Positions 44,501 through 53,051 are shown, counted from the stretch's first letter. The stretch: DNA of 64,000 nucleotides from CAZYQW01 sp964649825 (GCA_964649825.1 CAZYQW010000121.1:67077-131076), one strand, 5' to 3'. Notes: generated by a model from the letters alone, not told the origin. Translations and numbers: made by a program.

Positions 44501-45478
44501 CCGCGCGATCTGGCGCCGCGTCAGCGGGAACCCATCGGCGCCGGCGCCGGTCTTGAACAGCGTGACCGTGCTCTCGAGCAGGTTGCCGGTCGCGAGGCAT
44601 TGCTTCAGGATCTCGGCGAGGCTCGCCAGGTGCTCGGGCTCGAGCTTCGCCGGGACCGCGGCGGCCAGGCCGATGACGTCCCCGGGGGCGAAGACGTTCG
44701 ACTCGGCGAACGTCACGAACGGCGACTTCGGCTTCGGCGGCCCGACCTTGAGCGACTCGAGCAGACGTTTGTAGCCCGCCTTCCCCTCGTCCTCGGTGAG
44801 ACCGCCGAGGTAGCCCTTCACGCCTTCCCAGCGTCCGAGCGTGACGTCTCGTCGGAACACCTCGAGCTCCGCCTCGAGCGCCTTGGCCTCGGCCTCCTTG
44901 CGCGCCGCCTCCTCGGCTTTTCTCGCCTCTTCCTCCGCCTTCTTTCCGGCGGCCTTCTCCGCCTGGCGCTTCGCCGCGTCATCGACCTCGGCCGGAGTCT
45001 CGGTGGTCCCGCCTTCGTCCTCCTCGCCCCCGGCGGGTGCATCCGCGCCCGGCGCGTTGCCGGGCGTTTCAACGATGTCGCCCGCGGTCGGGCTCGACGG
45101 AGCGGCGTCGGAGGAGGCGCCGGAGTCGGCGGCGTCGAGTCCGGCGGTCGATGGGGTCGATTCCGTCGCGACCGAAGAGGACGGCTTCGGCGGCTCCGAC
45201 CACGCCTTCAAGATCGCGGACGGACGGCGGTCGAACTCGATCTGTTCGAGCCGCTTCTGCCGCTCGGAGGGCGGGGCCTGGTTCGCCGCGGCACCGCCGG
45301 CGCGGCTCGCGCCCGCGGCCGCCTCGCCGCCCGCGTCGCCGACGCGCGGGACTCCGTCCGGCCCGATGACGATCCCTTCGGGGAGCTCGCCGTGGATGAT
45401 CACGGTTTGGCCGCGCGCCGCCGGCGCGACGAAGGCGACCGCCAAGCCGGCGAGCGCGACGACCGTCGAGTACCGCAT
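41528..45478 (-). CDS. Giant exported membrane-anchored protein, last gene of the MoxR/VWA operon
   Basis: A 1316-residue protein starting at ATG 45478 with AAGGAGGGG three bases before; about 200 residues of upstream open frame are not coding. A signal peptide (MRYSTVVALAGLAVAFVAPA) is followed by an Ala/Gly/Pro/Asp-rich low-complexity region (residues about 30-150) and a Lys/Glu/Ala coiled coil. The large middle is helical, with periodic TPR/HEAT-like segments (residues about 200-950). The next region is beta-rich and resembles BatD-like domains (RVTQTLDERQAKEGMLALEV, LVPELHEVIELAPEGFRVD). One membrane helix near residue 1230 (LVIGTAAFVLIGLGFLVVRR) leaves a short cytoplasmic tail. In Bat operons BatD- and TPR-type BatC/BatE proteins follow batA-batB; this could be a fusion doing both jobs. 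I do not recognise it as a named family. Confidence 0.85.
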   Translation of the reverse strand: MRYSTVVALAGLAVAFVAPAARGQTVIIHGELPEGIVIGPDGVPRVGDAGGEAAAGASRAGGAAANQAPPSERQKRLEQIEFDRRPSAILKAWSEPPKPSSSVATESTPSTAGLDAADSGASSDAAPSSPTAGDIVETPGNAPGADAPAGGEEDEGGTTETPAEVDDAAKRQAEKAAGKKAEEEARKAEEAARKEAEAKALEAELEVFRRDVTLGRWEGVKGYLGGLTEDEGKAGYKRLLESLKVGPPKPKSPFVTFAESNVFAPGDVIGLAAAVPAKLEPEHLASLAEILKQCLATGNLLESTVTLFKTGAGADGFPLTRRQIARMLFDAGEAIAAGEFLPTAEVAIEEDDRDALNLLSRYFIAMHEKEKGTEFLEQAWTVTQAVLAQGEVSKEEKDEALTRAVDLAPKIGDKLGQSWLDESFTERPERGMEIVSAIGTAASQGLLAQAKDDEARLRGLSLQTTAANALIAAAPQRAEEWREPLALLAHNWLKEASYSYQFDTSTSRGPSLERDVYGNFFYWNQQRQNRNNQPDPIATPRMLDIRPSDAWLDAIHDELRPKFTMVIAQLFLKIGEAEDAFPYIESLARLHPRPAKELVDEFLRVWARDHDPNVSRRSNPYVYIYGFEQRANGIPLTRSKQERNLKELAEWIGRLRDLPIEDVDEELLAQAFTAAHSTAEVYRLETIERVFGSLEQLKPRTLAELIQRMRGNLVSVWRDPAVQKDQKTQRRQKDIQNEVLRGYQVARAVVAKGLAQHGDHWALRLADAAIRHDENNYHQEVSKSSEFTSRRREALAAFGDAARRYAADLPDRKKDEWTSRVFETWFYAALGACDLEAVDSAMVLAQAEIAKIREAILALPGDAAEAHVGLFANTLFTRMGNANPAVKFRYVRAGLEIVTDHERATQAREVFDYYKDLVTEIRLEARIDGDGRVGHEDPFGVFVDLRHTTEIERESGGFQKYLVNQNNQSFSWNYGRPTENYRDKFEEAAREALNETFDVISVTFNHPKAHSKATEEYGWRVTPYAYLLLKARGPEVDRVPALRLDLDFLDTSGYAVIPVESPAVVIDAARTGPAPRPFEELRVTQTLDERQAKEGMLALEVKATARGLVPELHEVIELAPEGFRVDAVEDPGVSVIEFDAESEGTTITSERIFLVKMSAEDSLEARPQSFTFGRAKTEAAEMAFQRFVDADLESVEATIALEHAYGEVESDHRLVIGTAAFVLIGLGFLVVRRLSRPRATVAARFEVPHDVTPFTVLGLLRDIEGNDGLSTSLKEELGSQIRRIESYYFQGERPPEGGAAPDLADVASTWVRRSRS

Positions 45479-45624
45479 GAACCCCTCCTTGGGATCGACC
45501 CTCGCCATCAAGAGCCGGAACCGTCCGGCGGGGGCCCGGAGCTGGCGCCGCGCGCGTCCTTCTCCTGCGCCTGGCTTCGGCTGCCTTTTCGCTGACCACG
45601 ACCGCGGCCGGTGTCGCACCCGCG

Positions 45625-46260
45625 TCACTGGCTGGGCAACGGAAGCCCCTGGAGCTCGCCCAGGTCCATGCGCGCGAGGAGGATCGCAGCCCCGAGGTCC
45701 TGTTGGTTCTTCTCGAGTGCGTCGTGGTCGTCCCTCGCTTTCGCATCCTCGGCGAGCAGCTTGTAGATCTGCCGGGCCGATTCGATCTCGGGCTCCCAGT
45801 CCTCTCGCGAGGCCCCCTCGAGGCGCATCAGCCAGGTCATGTAGTACTGCGAGCTGGCGAGCGTCGAGCGCGCGTCGGCGAGCAGATCGTGGCCGGCGGT
45901 CTCGTCCCCGACCATCTCGTTCACCAGCGTCTTCAGCTCCTGGTGCGCGTCGGGCAGGCGGCTCAGGAACATCTGCGCCTTCGCGCGTTCGAGGCGCAGG
46001 GCGCGGTGGGCCTCGCGTTGACCGTCCGGAAGAAGCTGCAGCGCTTTGGCGTAGCTCGCCTCGGCGCGCTCCCACTCGGCGCGCGCGGCTTCGTCGCCCG
46101 CTTCGGCGGCGATCGCGCGGGCCGCGCCGGCGTGGCGCGACGCCTCCGCGATCAACGTCGCCGCGTCGTCCTCGATCATCCGCACCTGGCCTGGACCCAT
46201 GTGGTACGCCACGGCCGCCACCGGCAGCAGGATCCAGAACAAGAGAATGGACTTTCTCAT
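45625..46260 (-). CDS. Exported helical protein in the MoxR/VWA operon
   Basis: A 211-residue protein from ATG 46260 (an ATG at 46284 is possible and has GGAGG before it). The N-terminal MRKSILLFWILLPVAAVAYH is a signal anchor or signal peptide. The rest is alpha-helical, with an Ala/Glu-rich stretch and TPR-like spacing (EWERAEASYAKALQLLPDGQ, LRLERAKAQMFLSRLPDAHQ). This fits the position of a small TPR partner such as BatC in Bat operons, but identity is inferred from context only. It lies 76 bases after the second VWA gene and 146 before the giant gene. Confidence 0.75.
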   Translation of the reverse strand: MRKSILLFWILLPVAAVAYHMGPGQVRMIEDDAATLIAEASRHAGAARAIAAEAGDEAARAEWERAEASYAKALQLLPDGQREAHRALRLERAKAQMFLSRLPDAHQELKTLVNEMVGDETAGHDLLADARSTLASSQYYMTWLMRLEGASREDWEPEIESARQIYKLLAEDAKARDDHDALEKNQQDLGAAILLARMDLGELQGLPLPSQ

Positions 46261-46336
46261 CGGCCTGTCCCCGTCAAGGAGCATGGAACACCGCCTCCGG
46301 CCGCGGAGCGGATGCGGCCCGGCGTCTCGATCGGTC

Positions 46337-47398
46337 TCATCCTATCGGCTCCACGGTCGAAACCGGGGTCGACGCTCGGCGTGGTCCGGCCGAGCGGGCC
46401 GGCGTTCGGCGCGGCCCCGCGGGGACGCCTGGACGCCAGGCGGTGCCGAAATAGTGCAGCAGGAGCGGCATCAGCGCGAGGAGTCCGGCTCCGGCCCCGG
46501 CCGCGATCAGGGCGTACTCGCGCAGCGTCAGCCGGGCCAGGCGGCCGGGCTGGCCGGCGCTCGTGAGATCGGCGATCAGGCGGCTGCTCAGGTGCTTCTC
46601 GTTGCCGTCGTGATACGTGCCGCCGAGCCGCACCGCGATCTGCCGCAACGTCGAGACGTCCTGGCGGGACTGGCGTCCGTCGATGAACCGCCCCTTGACC
46701 GGGTCGCCGACGCCGACGATCAGGACGCTGCCGATCGACGCCGGCATCTTCGGCATCCCGCGCGTCGGTACCGTGTCGCCGTCGCTCACCACGATCAGGG
46801 TCGTGCTGCGCGGCTGCCATGGCCGCGCGATCTTCGCCGCTTCCTCGAGGCCCGTGAACAGCTTCGTCTGACCGGGCGGGAACGCGTAGTGCATCGGCAG
46901 GTCGCCCAGCACGTTCCTGACGACCTCCACGTCGGTGGTGTCGACGACGACCGGCTTCGCGCCGTTGTAGGTCGCGACCACGGAGAGCCGGAACTCGTCG
47001 AGCGGGACCCGCTTGAAGAACGAGTCCATCACCGCTCGTGCGCGCTGCATGCGGCTCTGCTTCTCGTCGGGCCCCGCGTCGACGAGGCGCATGCTGGGGG
47101 AGACGTCGAGGACGACCAGGACGTGGCGGTGATCGCCCACGAACCGCCTCTCGGCCGCGGGCGACGCGTGGGACTGCGGCTCGACGAAGAAGAGCGTCGC
47201 GAGCCCCCACGCGACGGCCGTCGTCGCGAGCGCCCGCCCGACCGGGGTCGCGCGGGCGAGCCACCGCGGGCGTCCGCTCCGACCGAACGCGAGAAGCGCG
47301 ACGCGGCGCGCGCGCGCGGAGTGCAGCAACTCGGCCCCCGTGGCGAGGACGAGCGTCGTCGCGCCGAGCAGCACGGGGATCCATCGTTCGTCTACCAC
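46337..47398 (-). CDS. Membrane VWA protein (BatB-like)
   Basis: A 353-residue protein starting with GTG at 47398, GAGG eight bases before; its start overlaps the end of the preceding VWA gene by seven bases. Membrane segments lie near residues 8-25, 55-72 and 305-325. The VWA domain starts HVLVVLDVSPSMRLVDAG, satisfying DxSxS, with later IVVSDGDTVPTRGMPKMPAS. A C-terminal helix is followed by an Arg/Pro-rich tail. Topology and neighbours match BatB of aerotolerance-type operons. The protein would face the periplasm or cytoplasm with its metal-dependent adhesion site. Confidence 0.9.
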   Translation of the reverse strand: MVDERWIPVLLGATTLVLATGAELLHSARARRVALLAFGRSGRPRWLARATPVGRALATTAVAWGLATLFFVEPQSHASPAAERRFVGDHRHVLVVLDVSPSMRLVDAGPDEKQSRMQRARAVMDSFFKRVPLDEFRLSVVATYNGAKPVVVDTTDVEVVRNVLGDLPMHYAFPPGQTKLFTGLEEAAKIARPWQPRSTTLIVVSDGDTVPTRGMPKMPASIGSVLIVGVGDPVKGRFIDGRQSRQDVSTLRQIAVRLGGTYHDGNEKHLSSRLIADLTSAGQPGRLARLTLREYALIAAGAGAGLLALMPLLLHYFGTAWRPGVPAGPRRTPARSAGPRRASTPVSTVEPIG

Positions 47399-48318
47399 GG
47401 CGTGTACCTCAGTCCGAACGCCGCGAGCAGCACGACGCCGAGCAGGCCGAGGCCGAGCTGGCACCACGGCTCGTAGTCGTCGACCGCCTCGGCCTGCGAC
47501 TTCTCCATGCGCGTCTGCTGCATCTCGTCGATGCGCTGGAACACCCGCTTCAGCCCCTCGGCGTCGCCGGGGTTGAACACTTCGCCGCCGGTGCCGGTCG
47601 AGATCTTCACGATCTCGTCGGGCGGCTCGGACTGCGAGACGTGGACCGCGTAGACCACGACGCGATCGTCGTTCAGAGCACGCGTGATCTCCTCGCTCCG
47701 ACCGCTGCGCAGGTCGGAGCTGTTGCCGTCCGAGACGAGGATGATCATCCGGTCGCCGTCCTCGCGCGACGTCAGGATCCGCCGGCACGCGAGGAGCGCC
47801 TTGCCGATCTCCGTGCCGCCGAACCAGGACGGGAGCTGGTCGGGCTTCATGAACGGAGGCGCGCAGCGGAACGCCGACACGTCGGTCGTGAGCGGGACCC
47901 AGTGGAGGACCGAGTTTCCGAAGAACGTCAAGCCGAACGCGTCGCCGTCGCGGTAGTCGAGGAAGTCGTTGATCGCCTCCATCGAGGCGTCGTAGCGCGT
48001 GCCGTCCTCGAAGCGCGCGGTCATGCTGCCCGACACGTCGACGCAGAACTCGATGTTCGTAAGCACCCTCTTCGACCGCGGCTCGTCCCAGCGCTGCGGC
48101 CCGGCGAGGATGAGGATCACCACGGCGAGGACGAGCGGCGCGAACGACTCCGCGGCGCGGATCGTGAACTGGAGCCAGGCCCCGGAGCCTCCCGCGCCAT
48201 GATCGAACGGCAGAGCGACGCCGCGCCCGCGCCGCGTCCAGATCCACGCGAGGAGGAGCGCCGGGACGAGCAGGAGGAAGAGGACCGGCTTGTGGCGAAA
48301 CGGCGCGAGGAGCTCCAT
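47392..48318 (-). CDS. Membrane VWA protein (BatA-like)
   Basis: A 308-residue protein from ATG 48318, with GGAGG seven bases before. An N-terminal BatA-type pair of membrane helices (FRHKPVLFLLLVPALLLAWI; then FAPLVLAVVILILAGPQ) is followed by VWA with an intact MIDAS, EFCVDVSGSMTARFEDG, GGTEIGKALLACRRIL and ILVSDGNSSDL. A last membrane helix (LGLGLLGVVLLAAFGL) closes the protein. The gene lies two bases after the stop of the upstream gene. It is part of the MoxR-DUF58-VWA cluster, which generally acts in stress tolerance or in metal or complex assembly by the MoxR ATPase. Confidence 0.92.
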   Translation of the reverse strand: MELLAPFRHKPVLFLLLVPALLLAWIWTRRGRGVALPFDHGAGGSGAWLQFTIRAAESFAPLVLAVVILILAGPQRWDEPRSKRVLTNIEFCVDVSGSMTARFEDGTRYDASMEAINDFLDYRDGDAFGLTFFGNSVLHWVPLTTDVSAFRCAPPFMKPDQLPSWFGGTEIGKALLACRRILTSREDGDRMIILVSDGNSSDLRSGRSEEITRALNDDRVVVYAVHVSQSEPPDEIVKISTGTGGEVFNPGDAEGLKRVFQRIDEMQQTRMEKSQAEAVDDYEPWCQLGLGLLGVVLLAAFGLRYTPW

Positions 48319-48320
48319 CG

Positions 48321-49118
48321 TCACGCCTCCGTTCGCGCTGGCGCCGCCGCGTACGGCCGGAGCAGCTCGCGCAGGTCGGCGGCCGCGGTCGGGGACGGAT
48401 GGTGGAGCCACTCCTCGACGCGTCGCAGGAGCGGCCCCGCCTCCGCGTGCTCCTTGAGCCGCGCGAGAGCGTCGCTCGGGCGCACGTCGTCGAGTCCGAG
48501 CCGCCGCCTCCAGTAGGCGACCAGCAGCATCTCGAGCTCGGCGTGATCCTCTGGCGTTCCGCGCCCGCTCGACGCCCGTTCGACGAGCGGTCGCAGGCGC
48601 TCGGCCATCGTGACCGGCCGTGCGGCCTCCTCGACCTCGCGCCGCCGCTTCGTGCGACGGACGAGCAGGATCGTGAGGAAGCCGACGATCCACGTGACCG
48701 CACCGAGCGCGATCCACGTCCGGTAGCCGCCGAGAGCGGGGATCTCGCCGGAGTCGAGCCGGTTCGGCAGGATCTGACCGTCCGGGAGGACCGAGCGGAT
48801 CGTCACCGGAATCGCCGGCAGGTCGTCGGTGGCCGAGCCGTCCCGCCGCGCGAGGAACGTCCGCAGGTCGAACGTCCCCGCCTCGAGCCCCCAGTAGACG
48901 AGGCTGTAGCGCAAGCGATCGCCGTGCGGCGCGACGCTCGCCACGCGCAACGCGATCGGCGACTTGAAGTCGGTCTCCTTCGGCTCCAGCTCGCCGCCGG
49001 GAAGGACGAGCTCGTCGATCCGCCCCGGCATCCCGATCGGAACGTCGCGCGTGTCCTCGGCTCGCGCGAGAGGCGCGACCGCGATCACGACGGCGAGCCA
49101 GGGGCGCCGGCGGTTCAT
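48321..49118 (-). CDS. Signal-peptide membrane protein of the MoxR/VWA operon (DUF4381-like)
   Basis: A 265-residue protein from ATG 49118, overlapping the DUF58 gene stop by four bases. A signal peptide (RRPWLAVVIAVAPLARA) is followed by a beta-rich extracytoplasmic domain (residues about 25-125), one membrane helix (WIALGAVTWIVGFLTILLVR) and a cytoplasmic helical tail (ELEMLLVAYWRRRLGLDDVR). Its place between DUF58 and BatA and this topology match the DUF4381/BatD-like small component found in related operons, but sequence motifs are weak. Confidence 0.82.
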   Translation of the reverse strand: MNRRRPWLAVVIAVAPLARAEDTRDVPIGMPGRIDELVLPGGELEPKETDFKSPIALRVASVAPHGDRLRYSLVYWGLEAGTFDLRTFLARRDGSATDDLPAIPVTIRSVLPDGQILPNRLDSGEIPALGGYRTWIALGAVTWIVGFLTILLVRRTKRRREVEEAARPVTMAERLRPLVERASSGRGTPEDHAELEMLLVAYWRRRLGLDDVRPSDALARLKEHAEAGPLLRRVEEWLHHPSPTAAADLRELLRPYAAAPARTEA

Positions 49119-49975
49119 CGGGCGCCTCGCTGGAGCAGGCCGCGCGCGTGGAAGAAGCGACGCAGGTCGGCGACGTACGGCCGATCGGTCCGAATGACGA
49201 GGTGGTCGATGCCGCTTCGCTTCAACGCGGCGTCGATCGACGGCTGGTCGAGGTGGCGGCGGCGGCCGTGGGTCACGATCTCGCGCCCGGTCTCGGCCTC
49301 GCGAGCTCGCAGGAAGCCGGCGCCTTTCAGGCTCCATTCGGCCGGGTCGACGAACTGCAGCACCGCGCAGTCATGCAGTCGCGACAACCGTTTCAACCCG
49401 TTGAGCGCGGCGTCGTCGTGGAGGTCGGAGAGCACGATCATCAGCACGCGCTCCGCCAGGCTCGGCGTGATCTCGCGGATGCGCCGAGCCAGCGTCGTCG
49501 GCTCGTCGAAGCGATAGCGGACGAGCTGCATCATCCATTGCATGACGTGATTCCGCGACAGGCTCGGACGGACGAGGAGGTCGCGGCCGCCGACGCCGAC
49601 GACGCCGACCGGGCTGACGCGGTCGAGACACGCGAGCGCGATCCCCCCGGCGATGAACACCGCCGTCCGGTACTTGCTCCACGCGTGCGAGGCGATCGTC
49701 ATCGACGCCGAAGTATCGAGGAGCAGGTAGCACGGCATCCGCTTTGGCGACTCGAACTCCTTCACGAACACTCGTCCGGCGCGCGCGGTGACGCGCCAGT
49801 CGATGCTGCGGACCGGATCGCCCCACTCGTACGGCCGGGACTGGACGTACTCCACCCCGGAGCCGACGAACGCGGAGTGGTCGGTGCCGTAGCTCAGGCT
49901 CGTCGCGAGCCGCTTGATCGCGATCTCGAACCGGCGCGAGTCGAGTGCGTCGATGCCGTCGAGTTCTGCTTCCAT
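49115..49975 (-). CDS. DUF58 family protein
   Basis: A 286-residue cytoplasmic protein with the DUF58 signature VEYVQSRPYEWGDPVRSIDWRV preceded by SYGTDHSAFVGSG, and a VWA-like fold with a DTSASM MIDAS start (PCYLLLDTSASMTIASHA). Next come RYRFDEPTTLARRI and LIVLSDLHDDAAL-type sequence. DUF58 proteins accompany MoxR ATPases in bacteria and probably link the ATPase to membrane VWA partners. It is 27 bases after moxR. Confidence 0.92.
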   Translation of the reverse strand: MEAELDGIDALDSRRFEIAIKRLATSLSYGTDHSAFVGSGVEYVQSRPYEWGDPVRSIDWRVTARAGRVFVKEFESPKRMPCYLLLDTSASMTIASHAWSKYRTAVFIAGGIALACLDRVSPVGVVGVGGRDLLVRPSLSRNHVMQWMMQLVRYRFDEPTTLARRIREITPSLAERVLMIVLSDLHDDAALNGLKRLSRLHDCAVLQFVDPAEWSLKGAGFLRAREAETGREIVTHGRRRHLDQPSIDAALKRSGIDHLVIRTDRPYVADLRRFFHARGLLQRGAR

Positions 49976-50002
49976 TCCGGTCCTCGTCGAGCTTGCCCTT
50001 CG

Positions 50003-51082
50003 TCAGCGGTCCTTCACCGCCGCGGTGCGCCCGTTCGTCGGCCGCGGCTCCCGAGCCGCGCGGACGGAGGGGGTGGTCGCGCCCATCGACCTCAGGATCT
50101 CGTCGAGGACGTCCTTCGTGGTCCGGCCGTCGGCGAGCGCTTCGTACTTCAAACGCATGCGATGCAGGATGACGTCATCGGCGAGCGCGAACAGGTCCTC
50201 CGGCGCGACGTAGGAGCGGCCGCGGATCAGCGCCCGCGCGCGCGATGCCTTGATGAGCGAGATTCCGGCCCGCGGACTTCCGCCCAGGTCCACGCTCTCG
50301 TGGGTGCGCGTGCGGTGGACGACCTCGACGACGTGCTCCAGGAACGTCTCGCTGACGTGGACGCGGTGGACGGCCTCCATCGCGGCCACGAGGTCCTCCG
50401 GCGCGCCGACCGGCTCCTTGTCGAGCACGTCGAACTCGGTCTGCACGATCGCCCCCTTGTCCTCCTTCATCACCGCGAGCCGCGAGTTGCGCCGCAGCAC
50501 CTCGCGCTCCTCGTCGGGCGTCGGGTAGTCGAGCCGATGCAGGAGCATGAAGCGGTCGAGCTGCGCCTCGGGCAGCTCGAACGTCCCCGCCTGCTCGACC
50601 GGGTTCTGAGTGGCGATGACGAGGAACGGCGCGGGCAGCTTGAACGTCTCGTTGCCGATGGTGACCTTGCGTTCCTGCATGGCCTCGAGCAACGCGCCCT
50701 GCACCTTCGGAGCGGCGCGGTTGATTTCGTCGGCGAGGAGCAGGTTGGTGAAGATCGGCCCCTTGTGGACCCGGAAGTCGTTCGTCCGCGGATCGAGCAC
50801 CTCCGAGCCGAGGATGTCGGACGGCAGCAGGTCGATCGTGAACTGGACGCGCGCGAACTCGAGGTCGATCGTCTTCGAGAGGACCGAGACGAGGAGCGTC
50901 TTCGCCAGCCCCGGCACCCCCTGGAGCAGGACGTGCCCGCCAGTGAAGAGCGCGATCAACAGGCGCTCGACGACCACGTCCTGGCCGACGACCACCGTCG
51001 CCACCCGCTCGCGCACGTCCTGCACGAAACGCTTGGTGCGTTCGAAGTCGACGGCCGCGGCCGGATCGGATCTTGAATCCAT
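50003..51082 (-). CDS. moxR: MoxR family AAA+ ATPase
   Basis: A 359-residue protein from ATG 51082 with GGAGGGG five bases before; the longer frame to 51322 is non-coding. Walker A GVPGLAKT (in GGHVLLQGVPGLAKTLLVSV), Walker B LLADEINRA, sensor ATQNPVEQAGTFELPEAQLD and RFML are canonical for MoxR. MoxR ATPases work as chaperone-like factors with VWA proteins. It is the first gene of the operon moxR-DUF58-265aa-BatA-BatB-211aa-1316aa. A 173-base gap separates it from the M14 peptidase gene upstream. Confidence 0.95.
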   Translation of the reverse strand: MDSRSDPAAAVDFERTKRFVQDVRERVATVVVGQDVVVERLLIALFTGGHVLLQGVPGLAKTLLVSVLSKTIDLEFARVQFTIDLLPSDILGSEVLDPRTNDFRVHKGPIFTNLLLADEINRAAPKVQGALLEAMQERKVTIGNETFKLPAPFLVIATQNPVEQAGTFELPEAQLDRFMLLHRLDYPTPDEEREVLRRNSRLAVMKEDKGAIVQTEFDVLDKEPVGAPEDLVAAMEAVHRVHVSETFLEHVVEVVHRTRTHESVDLGGSPRAGISLIKASRARALIRGRSYVAPEDLFALADDVILHRMRLKYEALADGRTTKDVLDEILRSMGATTPSVRAAREPRPTNGRTAAVKDR

Positions 51083-51255
51083 GGGACCCCTCCGTCGAGA
51101 GCACCAACGGCATTGGACGGGACGTCCCGCCGGTTTCTCACCGCATTCTGCGGATTTCGGCCCGTCGCGGGAACCCCGGTCCATAGCGATCGCTCGAACG
51201 TCCGCGGCTGGAGCGACCGGGACGTCGCCGTGGCAGCGGGAGATCGGGCGCCGGC

Positions 51256-52836
51256 CTACTCCACCTCCCGCAGAACGGGAAACCCGTGGCCCTCGTGGAC
51301 CCATGGATCGAAGAACCCCCACGTCACCAACCCGTCATCCGACTCCGGCTCGAGCAGATAGAGCGCGAGCGTGCCGAGCGGCTGTGCCATCGGTACCCGA
51401 TACCATCCGGTTCCGACCACCCGTCGCTCCCGGCGCGGCGTCGCCTCGATCGTCACCTCGTGACGCCCCTGGAACTCCCGGTCCGCCCGCTCGACCCGAT
51501 CGATCCGGTAGACCTCGCACGCGACCGGCCGCTCGACCGGCTCCTCTTCGACGCGCACGCCGTGCTGCCGGAGCTTCTCGACGATCGTCTCGAGCTCGCC
51601 GGGGACGAGGTAGGCGCGCGGCCGGCTGACGGTGAGGGTCGGGCGGAAGCGCCCGAAGTGCGTCACCGCGTAGTCGACCGCGATTCCGGTCGACGTCTCG
51701 TTCCATCCGTCGCGGTAGGTGAGCTCGCTCGGGATCACGACCGAGCCGGAGAACGCCGCGATCTCGTGGCGGATGCCGACCCGCTCCGTGCCGTCGGCCC
51801 GCTCGCCCGCCGCGATCACCTCGGCCCGTGCCCGCGCCCGCAACGAGCGGATCGTCGCCGCGTTCTCGACCGCGTACCCCGCGCACTCGCGGACGAACTC
51901 GAGCGTGGCGCGAACGCGATCCTCGAACGACGCGTACGCGTACGCTTCGCTGAGGATCGAGAGGTGGCCGCGGAGCCCGCGGTACGGCGCGCCGAACCGG
52001 GGCTGCGACGAGTACGTCATCCACTTCGTCTTGTCGCGGTCGAAGTTGCCGTAGAAGAACGTGCGGTCGCCGGTCCGCTCGCGGAGACGCGCGCTGACGG
52101 CGGGGAGCAGGACGTCGCGCGTCCACTCGAGCGGCGCGAGCGGACCGGACGGGTTCTGCGGAGCCGCGTAGGTCAGCACGAACCGGTGGATCGAGCCGTT
52201 GGTCGTGTGGGTGTCGATCACGAGGTCGGGGTCCCACGCGTTCAGGAGCAGGACGTGCGCGCGGGCCTCCGGACTGTCGAGCTTCATGTAGTCGCGGTTC
52301 AGATCGAGTCCCTGTGCGTTCGGCCGCTGTCCCATTCCGTCCTCGGGACCGTTCTGTCCCGGCCGGTTGTCCTTCGCGACGCGCTCGTTGCCGTCGGCGT
52401 TGTAGATCGGCGCGATCAACAGGATCGAGCCGCGGAGCAAGGCGCGGCCCTCGGCCGAGTCCGGATCGGTGAGGTCGCGCGCCCACATCAACAGTGCTTC
52501 CTTGCCGCAGACCTCGCCGGCGTGGATGTTCCCGAACGCGAACAGGATCAGCTTGCCGCTGGCTCGCGCTGCCGCGGCGTCGGCGATCGGCGGGTCCGAG
52601 AGAACGAGGAGCGGGATCTCCCGTCCTTCGACTGTGCGGCCCAGCGAATCGAGGCGCACGAGCGGAGATCGCGTCGCGAGGGCGCGGCAGAAGCGAACCA
52701 CATCGTCGTACCGCGTCGTCGCGCGGTAGCGCGAGAGCTCGGCGGAGGTCTGGAGGTCGCTCCTGGCGGCGGCGGTCCCCGTGAACGCGGTGCACCACGC
52801 GACGGCGACGAGGACGAACGATCGGATGCGGCTCAT
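51256..52836 (-). CDS. Secreted M14 family zinc carboxypeptidase
   Basis: A 526-residue exported peptidase with signal peptide MSRIRSFVLVAVAWCTAFTG. The zinc ligands and base are intact: HAGE (His105, Glu108), His210 in VIDTHTTNG and catalytic Glu297 in SILSEAYAY. LDLNRDYMKLDSPE and NADGNERVAKDNR are also typical of M14. An additional C-terminal beta domain of about 170 residues follows. It probably trims C-terminal residues or cleaves peptidoglycan-like substrates outside the cell. It is upstream of moxR on the same strand but 173 bases away. Confidence 0.93.
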   Translation of the reverse strand: MSRIRSFVLVAVAWCTAFTGTAAARSDLQTSAELSRYRATTRYDDVVRFCRALATRSPLVRLDSLGRTVEGREIPLLVLSDPPIADAAAARASGKLILFAFGNIHAGEVCGKEALLMWARDLTDPDSAEGRALLRGSILLIAPIYNADGNERVAKDNRPGQNGPEDGMGQRPNAQGLDLNRDYMKLDSPEARAHVLLLNAWDPDLVIDTHTTNGSIHRFVLTYAAPQNPSGPLAPLEWTRDVLLPAVSARLRERTGDRTFFYGNFDRDKTKWMTYSSQPRFGAPYRGLRGHLSILSEAYAYASFEDRVRATLEFVRECAGYAVENAATIRSLRARARAEVIAAGERADGTERVGIRHEIAAFSGSVVIPSELTYRDGWNETSTGIAVDYAVTHFGRFRPTLTVSRPRAYLVPGELETIVEKLRQHGVRVEEEPVERPVACEVYRIDRVERADREFQGRHEVTIEATPRRERRVVGTGWYRVPMAQPLGTLALYLLEPESDDGLVTWGFFDPWVHEGHGFPVLREVE

Positions 52837-52858
52837 CGCGACAGGGTACGAAAGCGGG

Positions 52859-53045
52859 TCAGGAAGTCAGCAGGTCATCCATGCACGCGGACAACCTCTG
52901 CCACGCTCCCAGCGCCGCCGGATTCGGCGGGCCGGGGGAGAGCAGGTCGACCTTCTCTCCCGGGTCGTTGACGAGGTCGTAGAGGAACTCGATCGAAGCC
53001 GACGACGCCTGGCGGCGGATGTACTGAACTGATCGTTCCGGACCG
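52859..53045 (-). pseudogene. Remnant of a sulfatase C-terminus
   Basis: In one minus-strand frame ending at TGA 52861-52859 the translation reads EFLYDLVNDPGEKVDLLSP followed by a helical tail ending CMDDLLTS. This is the familiar C-terminal block of arylsulfatases (LYDL-DPGE-NL). Only about 60 residues remain. The frame runs back into the 3' end of the SGNH gene with no start codon or alkaline-phosphatase-fold core, so it is a decayed fragment. Whether it was left by deletion or by insertion of the SGNH gene cannot be told. Confidence 0.6.
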
Positions 53046-53051
53046 CCCGCG

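Noticed and set aside
48319..48717. N-terminal extension of the first VWA gene
   Set aside because: The extra 133 residues are Arg/Ala-rich antisense-like sequence inside the upstream gene; an ATG with GGAGG gives the normal BatA start.
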